A DNA stretch of 64,000 bases, from positions 124,001 to 188,000 of the forward strand of contig NZ_JAMBOF010000005.1 in assembly GCF_023715485.1 (NCBI RefSeq), written 5' to 3'. The notes beneath the pieces are model-generated. The model worked only from the letters and a program-made list of their open reading frames with translations, made no database searches and was not told the origin of the DNA. The translations under genes and the position numbers were made by a program. This document shows positions 63,434 to 64,000 of this stretch, piece by piece. The stretch comes from Mesobacillus subterraneus. GTDB lineage: Bacteria > Bacillota > Bacilli > Bacillales > Cytobacillaceae. The first letter of the stretch is position 1; each line of letters starts with the position of its first letter.

Positions 63434-63465
63434 TCCCTCTCAAGTCTTTTGAGGGGGATTTTTCC
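63434..63465 (+). terminator. spo0F terminator
   Basis: TCCCTCTCAA pairs with TTTGAGGGGGA, followed by TTTTT. Confidence 0.75.
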
Positions 63466-63600
63466 TGTGAAAGAGGTCTGGATTTTCCGCGTTCAATGGT
63501 TTTGAAACGTCGAATCATCGAGTTTGCAGACTAGTAAAATTATTGATAGCGCTTGCTTTATAGCATTTTTATGACACTTGCAAAAACAAGGCCTGAACAA

Positions 63601-63629
63601 TGGCAATTCTAATTTTCTTTTGGTATGAT
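63601..63629 (+). promoter_or_regulatory. Candidate fba promoter (extended -10)
   Basis: TGGCAA, 17-bp spacer, TATGAT with TGG just upstream of the -10. It lies 135 bp before fba in the 376-bp gap after spo0F, which otherwise holds only the spo0F terminator. Confidence 0.5.
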
Positions 63630-63763
63630 ACTTATGAATTCCACAGGATCAGTTCGTTTTGATGATTGCCATCTCGGGTACATAATCAAAAGCAGAGAAG
63701 GAAAACCTTTAAAATGGTAGCATAGTCAAAAAGAATATTGATCATAACGAAGGAGGAAAAACA

Positions 63764-64000
63764 ATGCCTTTAGTTTCAATGACTGAAATGCTGAAAAAAG
63801 CGAATGCAGAAGGCTACGCTGTTGGGCAATTTAACCTAAATAACCTTGAGTTCACTCAAGCAATCCTTCAGGCTGCAGAAGCTGAGAAATCACCAGTAAT
63901 CCTTGGTGTTTCTGAAGGTGCTGCACGCTACATGGGCGGCTTCAAGACTGTTGTCAAAATGGTAGAAGGTTTGATGGAGGACTATAAAACTACAGTTCCT
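63764..64000 (+). CDS. fbaA: Class II fructose-bisphosphate aldolase (3' end outside window)
   Basis: ATG 63764 follows GAAGGAGG. The first 79 residues ([58 protein letters not shown]) are the N-terminus of the zinc-dependent aldolase FbaA that splits fructose-1,6-bisphosphate in glycolysis. The zinc ligands lie beyond the right edge. The position after spo0F matches B. subtilis. Confidence 0.95.
   Translation, partial: MPLVSMTEMLKKANAEGYAVGQFNLNNLEFTQAILQAAEAEKSPVILGVSEGAARYMGGFKTVVKMVEGLMEDYKTTVP

Noticed and set aside
63388-63763. SigH promoter or further small gene around spo0F-fba
   Set aside because: No RNAGGAWWW/RNNGAAT pair with correct spacing was found and no frame with a ribosome site exists.

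Overview
The window reads as a chromosomal segment of a spore-forming, low-GC Gram-positive of the Bacillaceae. Two kinds of evidence point there: sporulation genes (gerQ, rsfA, spo0F), and a gene order from ung (23.5 kb) to fba (64 kb) that follows the Bacillus subtilis ung-ywdI-ywdK-gerQ-hemQ-pta-lipL-rsfA-ywfO-ywgA-ywhB-ywhC-ywhD-pbpG-speE-speB-ywiB-argS-uvsE-ywjE-ywjF-acdA-rpoE-pyrG-ywjG-spo0F-fba backbone. The intergenic repeats suggest a genus such as Mesobacillus, Neobacillus or Cytobacillus rather than B. subtilis itself, but the species cannot be fixed from sequence reading alone. No rRNA, tRNA or CRISPR was found.

Layout. 0-2 kb is AT-rich accessory DNA: a PlcR-like HTH/TPR regulator (cut by the left edge) faces a 34-residue pro-peptide ending in a PapR-like DLPYEN tail, with a perfect PlcR box between them and an exported protein downstream. 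2.3-10 kb holds a HAD phosphatase, a PQQ-type sugar dehydrogenase lipoprotein, a TetR/ABC-2 transporter operon with its palindromic operators, the bacillithiol deacetylase pair yojF-bshB2, and pdxK with a structured leader. 10.5-22.8 kb is a formate dehydrogenase/molybdenum-cofactor island: fdhD, a membrane formate dehydrogenase whose catalytic subunit is read through an in-frame UGA (selenocysteine), iron-sulfur and cytochrome b subunits, fdhE, mobA, two moeA-type genes (one fused to a binding-protein domain), moaE, moaD and moeB. 23-43.5 kb is the conserved backbone (DNA repair, spore coat, heme, acetate, lipoate, polyamines, arginyl-tRNA synthetase). 44-59 kb carries an M48 protease, uvsE, a cardiolipin-synthase-like gene, and a fatty/branched acyl-CoA degradation cluster (fadF, thiolase, 3-hydroxyacyl-CoA dehydrogenase, two acyl-CoA dehydrogenases, TetR regulator, fused isobutyryl-CoA mutase). 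59-64 kb is rpoE, pyrG with a CTP-sensing attenuator, ywjG, spo0F and the start of fba.

How parts work together. The formate island supplies both a respiratory formate oxidase (Tat-exported alpha subunit, Fe-S subunit, quinone-side cytochrome b) and most of the late cofactor pathway needed to mature it; selenocysteine machinery must lie elsewhere. The acyl-CoA cluster covers dehydrogenation, hydroxyacyl oxidation, thiolysis and electron transfer to the membrane through FadF, with a FadR-like operator over the fadF promoter.

The least expected material is non-coding. There are two families of short non-autonomous elements (173 bp and 186 bp) with GGCT-type terminal inverted repeats and 8-bp target duplications; three tandem arrays with different sequences but the same ~52-bp period; and two arrays of one 20-bp repeat in opposite orientations.
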